A stretch of DNA of 51,520 bases from Flammula alnicola (lineage: Eukaryota; Basidiomycota; Agaricomycetes; Agaricales; Strophariaceae), in the NCBI GenBank assembly GCA_015499995.1, contig JADNRV010000337.1:1-51520 (forward strand). Reading direction: 5' to 3'. This document shows positions 48,360 through 51,520 of this stretch, in pieces; position 1 is the stretch's first letter; each line of letters starts with the position of its first letter. The position numbers and the translations under genes were made by a program. The notes beneath the pieces are model-generated. The model saw nothing but the letters and a program-made list of their open reading frames with translations, searched no databases and had not been told where the DNA came from.

Positions 48360-51300
48360 TCATCCGACTCCAGCAGGGTGCCGGGGGAAGGAGAACGCCG
48401 TAGGGTGCACCAACAGATACGTCGCCAGCTCCGAAACAAGTTTCGGTTTCCGGCGAGTCCAAGGCTGTTTCTTGCACTTGAAAATATGATCGCGAGTCTG
48501 AGGATAAACCCCACACTCACAACCGAGGGCCCTAGGGTCATCGATTTTGAACCGCTCGTAGTACGAGCCGATCGGAGCATGATTCGTAATTAAACGGCAC
48601 ATGCGGGCAAAGAGCGAAACGCTCTGACTGCCGGCTTCAAGCCAAGGTCCCCCGCGAGTGGGACTAGGCTGGACAGGGTCCCCGTTCAACCCTTGCAGCT
48701 CCATAAAGTTGGAGCCAAGCAGAAAAGGCTGATCGGAAACTCTTTGTTTCCAATCTGCGCGTGCCGATTTGTCCACGAAGTCGCGGACATACTGGAGAGA
48801 GAGTTTGGTGGTAGGAACGACGGCAACGCCGCGCATACCAGCAACGAGATCGTGCGCTTCATTCTGAATGTCCCACTCCATGTCAGAGGGGGACTCGATA
48901 AAAGTAACCTTATGGTCAGGCGAGCGCCTGAACCACGGTTCAAGTATACGACACACCATCAGTGACTGAGACTGAAAGGAGTGCGGCGAGGGATCCACCG
49001 AGAGGCGCGCGGCATGCATCGCATCAGTGAAAATAGTAACGCGTTTGACATCCCCAAAGCCGACGGCATTGGAGATGGCTACGCGAATAGCAAAGAGCTC
49101 TGCATCCGTAGATGAGGCCCTCCCGGCAGCATGACACCCAGAATAAACCTGTGCGCCCTGCCGTTTGATAACGACGCCAGTGGCGGCTTGCCACCCCGGA
49201 GGGCAGGAGCCGTCAACACCAGCGTACGCAGCGTCTGGATCGTCCTCGAGAGACTCGAGAGACGCATCCAGGATAAGCTTCCAAGCCGCTTCAGGATCTT
49301 CGGACCTGCTAAAGCGTGGCTTGGAAAGCCATTTGAACCGATCGGCATACCGATCAAGGAGTCGATAACCCGGACGAGCCTCCGGAGCAAAAGGCTCCGT
49401 AGACTCAACAGGGACACTGGAATAATTTACATTATCCATAAGAGCACCCGTCACCTTGCGGCGATGGGCGGCAGGCATGCGTTCAACCGACATAGGATGG
49501 GGGGTTGCACGCTTAAGTGATGACCCAGCCATGAATGACCGAATCGGATGGGTGTCCGAAAGAGTGGCGACCCGCACCGTAGAGCGGTCGCGCAGTCTTT
49601 CGAGAAGTATAGGGATGGGTAGGAGGCCCGCAAGGGCCTCCACCCCTCCCGAGGGCGAAGTACGGAATGCACCCGTAATCCAGAGAGCAGCCTTACGCTG
49701 GACTTGCGTAAGCTGTTTGATGAGGCCCTTATTGCGGGCACCCTTGAAAAACCACATGCGATACCCATACGTAATATGGGGACCACACAGGTGCGATACA
49801 GGAGTCGCTTCTGCATAGGCAAAGCCCCCGAGTGAGGAGCCAAGCATCTTCATCGAACAACCGATGTAAACCCTTGGTGGAGTAGTAGCGCACATGCTCA
49901 TTGAAGGTGAGCTTGCGATCAAAGTAAAAGCCCAAGTACCGCCAAAACGGCTTGGGCTTGAGGTAGTTAGCACGATCTCCGGTGTAAGGTGCATACCCGA
50001 GATCGATACTAGGATTATAGTAAGCGTGGACCTATCAAAATGTAGATCTCAGACTTATCGTGCTCGAGCGCCAAGCAAAGCCTTGAATAACTCGAAGATA
50101 ACAGCATATGCCTTTTGAGCATAGCGATATTATGATCCAGCCACTCATCTTGCACATGAGTGTGCCATCATCAACATACGAGAGGAGGTCAACTCTCAAC
50201 TCAAGGTCGAGGCACCGTTTCTCGAATAGGCGCATAATAGGCGCCAGGTAGATAGCCGACAAGACAGGGACAAGGCCGATCCCTGGCCCACCCCCACGTC
50301 TGCCTGTAGCGGGTCTGACAAAAAGGAATTCCACGCATACCGCGTCTTCCTCTCTACCAGATAAGATGCGAAAAACTTGACCACCAATGGAGGGAAGCCG
50401 AGTTTCCGAAGGATGATCACAAGTGCGTCGTGATTAAGTGAAGGGAAAAACTGAGCGAGGTCAAAGGCGACCACGCTAGTCTTTAAACCCTTAGCCCAGC
50501 CTGCGCGCACAATGTGTGTCAGGAAGAGCCCAGCATCCTCAGTGGAGCGCTGACGCACTCCACCCACCTGGTTAGGATGGAAAATGTCCAGCCCGACAGC
50601 GTCGAACTGGATGCGGTTTGAGATCATTTTCTCAATTAATTTACCAACGGTATTCAGGAGAACAATAGGCCTGAATGCCTTAGGTGCAGAGTAAGATGGC
50701 TTATTCGGTTTAGGTATAATCACCGACAGCGAATCCTTAAATACAGATGGCCAATAGCCCACACGCATGCAGGCATTGGCAATCGAGAGGAGGACCTCAA
50801 CGGAGTGAGAGTCGCGACGTACTATCCCCTTCAGGTGGGACCAACTGACATGATCCAGACCCGGAGCGGATAGACCGGAACACGCAGAGAGAGCCTCCGT
50901 GAGTTCCAGCGCAGAGAAGCGAACCCACTCCCTAACAGGAAGCGTAGGGAGAGAGTTCAACAAATTAGCATCAAACACTCTGTCAGACGCAGAGTTGTAG
51001 GTACCGTGGAGCGCGTCCCAAAGGGCGGGCATGTCGTTGCAAGGCTCGCCACGATAATGGAGAGCCTCACAGGGAGGAAGTTTGCGCTGTTGGACCCAAT
51101 TCATGAGGTCCCACGGGCGCTTGTTAGCAGACGCGATTTCATGGATCCGTTGATCAAAGAACTCGCGCTTGACATCTCGGATGATCTTCCGAAAGGATTT
51201 CCAGTCCTCGGGCATGCGACTGCGCCGGAACATGTCAAGGGCGTCTGAGCACTCCTGGGTCCACCAGGGCTTAGATCGCCGGGTAACAAAGGACTCTTTA

Positions 51301-51520
51301 GCATGGGACTCCCATGCAGAAGAGAAGACTAAAGCCACCGCTTGCGCAGCAGCTTCGATCTGTTCCTCGGAGTTCAGAGGGGCAGTCGGGTCAATGGCCC
51401 GGAGCCCAGAACTGATAGAATTGATGAATGCCGGAACATCATCAGTAGGGAGAGACATCCGAACCGCCCCGTTAGGGGCAGGAGAGATGTCCAGTGTATC
51501 GAGATCGGAATATGATCCGA
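48360..51520 (-). pseudogene. LINE-G ORF2: endonuclease end, RT, RNase H, zinc finger (clustered indels)
   Basis: Minus-strand ORF2. From the right: APE endonuclease tail (YTTLD-type, then MSLPTDDVPAFINSISSGL), RSKPWWTQECSDALDMF, PWDLMNWVQQRKLPPCEALH, FRPIVLLNTVGKLIEKM, VVAFDLAQFFPSLNHDA, then LLSYVDDGTL near 50165-50195, thumb, RNase H (AGVDGSCPPGW, TDAELFAIR, IFTDAMHAA, NEAHDL), CECGVYPQTRDHIFKC and HPAGVG with the stop at 48360. Both flanks (51458-50290 and 49760-48360) are clean. The 0.5 kb between has about ten one-base losses, mostly in short homopolymers. If those are sequencing errors this ORF2 could be intact in reality. Confidence 0.87.

Larger units (their letters stand above)
47781..51520 (-). 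mobile_element. LINE-G, LINE running off the right edge (family 1)
   Basis: Antisense LINE inserted in the Copia-3 protease region. Poly(A) appears as poly(T) at 47782-47808, the 3' UTR runs 47809-48359, and ORF2 from 48360 to beyond 51520. The window ends within the endonuclease C-terminal part. The other target duplication would lie outside the window. Confidence 0.9.

Overview
The window looks like a block of fungal heterochromatin made almost entirely of nested retrotransposons. I see no host protein gene, no functional tRNA or rRNA gene, no CRISPR array and nothing bacterial. The host is most likely a filamentous fungus, probably a basidiomycete. The grounds are the dominant element, a two-ORF LINE of Tad1 type (CCHC zinc-knuckle ORF1; ORF2 with APE-type endonuclease, reverse transcriptase and RNase H), its GC-rich coding style, and a Ty1/copia element primed by a half-tRNA. 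The species cannot be named from the sequence. ORF1 of LINE-C (27335-29326) is the only complete undamaged protein gene; everything else is truncated, interrupted or mutated.

The layout is a stratigraphy read from target-site duplications (TSDs). Oldest is a copia integrase scrap, Copia-2 (39934-40099, minus), with a 5'-truncated LINE-D beside it (39663-39933, probably continuing at 1-317). Copia-1 (minus) sits in LINE-D: 3' LTR 318-691 and 5' LTR 36820-36969 plus 39483-39662. Its gag-pol lies in pieces at 760-1683, 3722-4666, 8104-9359, 11716-11766 and 35803-36436. Into Copia-1 went chimera 1 (1684-3721), chimera 2 (4667-8088), an inverted LINE block (9360-11715), LINE-A (11767-35802) and LINE-H (36970-39482). 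Into LINE-A went LINE-B (12384-19795, itself hit at 14785-15528), chimera 3 (21939-23856), LINE-F (24484-26157) and LINE-C (27270-33716). To the right, LINE-E (40100-43031) is cut by Copia-3 (from 43032), which carries chimera 4 (44400-47331) and LINE-G (47781 to the window end). A 522-bp terminal-inverted-repeat element (46504-47025) sits in the LINE tail of chimera 4.

The LINEs fall into two families that differ in ORF1, ORF2 and 3' UTR: family 1 (B, F, G, H, the inverted block and the tails of chimeras 2 and 4) and family 2 (A, C, D and the tails of chimeras 1 and 3; E's ORF1 also matches A). Both keep a UAAUG stop/start overlap between ORF1 and ORF2, a 3' UTR with conserved stem-loops, and a poly(A) tail. 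Insertions are flanked mostly by 12-16 bp TSDs, as expected for target-primed reverse transcription.

The most interesting signal is a tRNA-headed RNA of about 1.1-1.2 kb, seen four times. Each copy starts with a canonical RNA polymerase III A box and B box and ends in a GNRA-capped hairpin. Each is fused directly to a LINE tail, at a different LINE position each time and with both LINE families. TSDs bracket the whole composite in three of the four cases. This is best read as LINE reverse transcriptase jumping onto the 3' end of a separate structured, probably Pol III-made RNA, which would make it a very long SINE-like retroposon.
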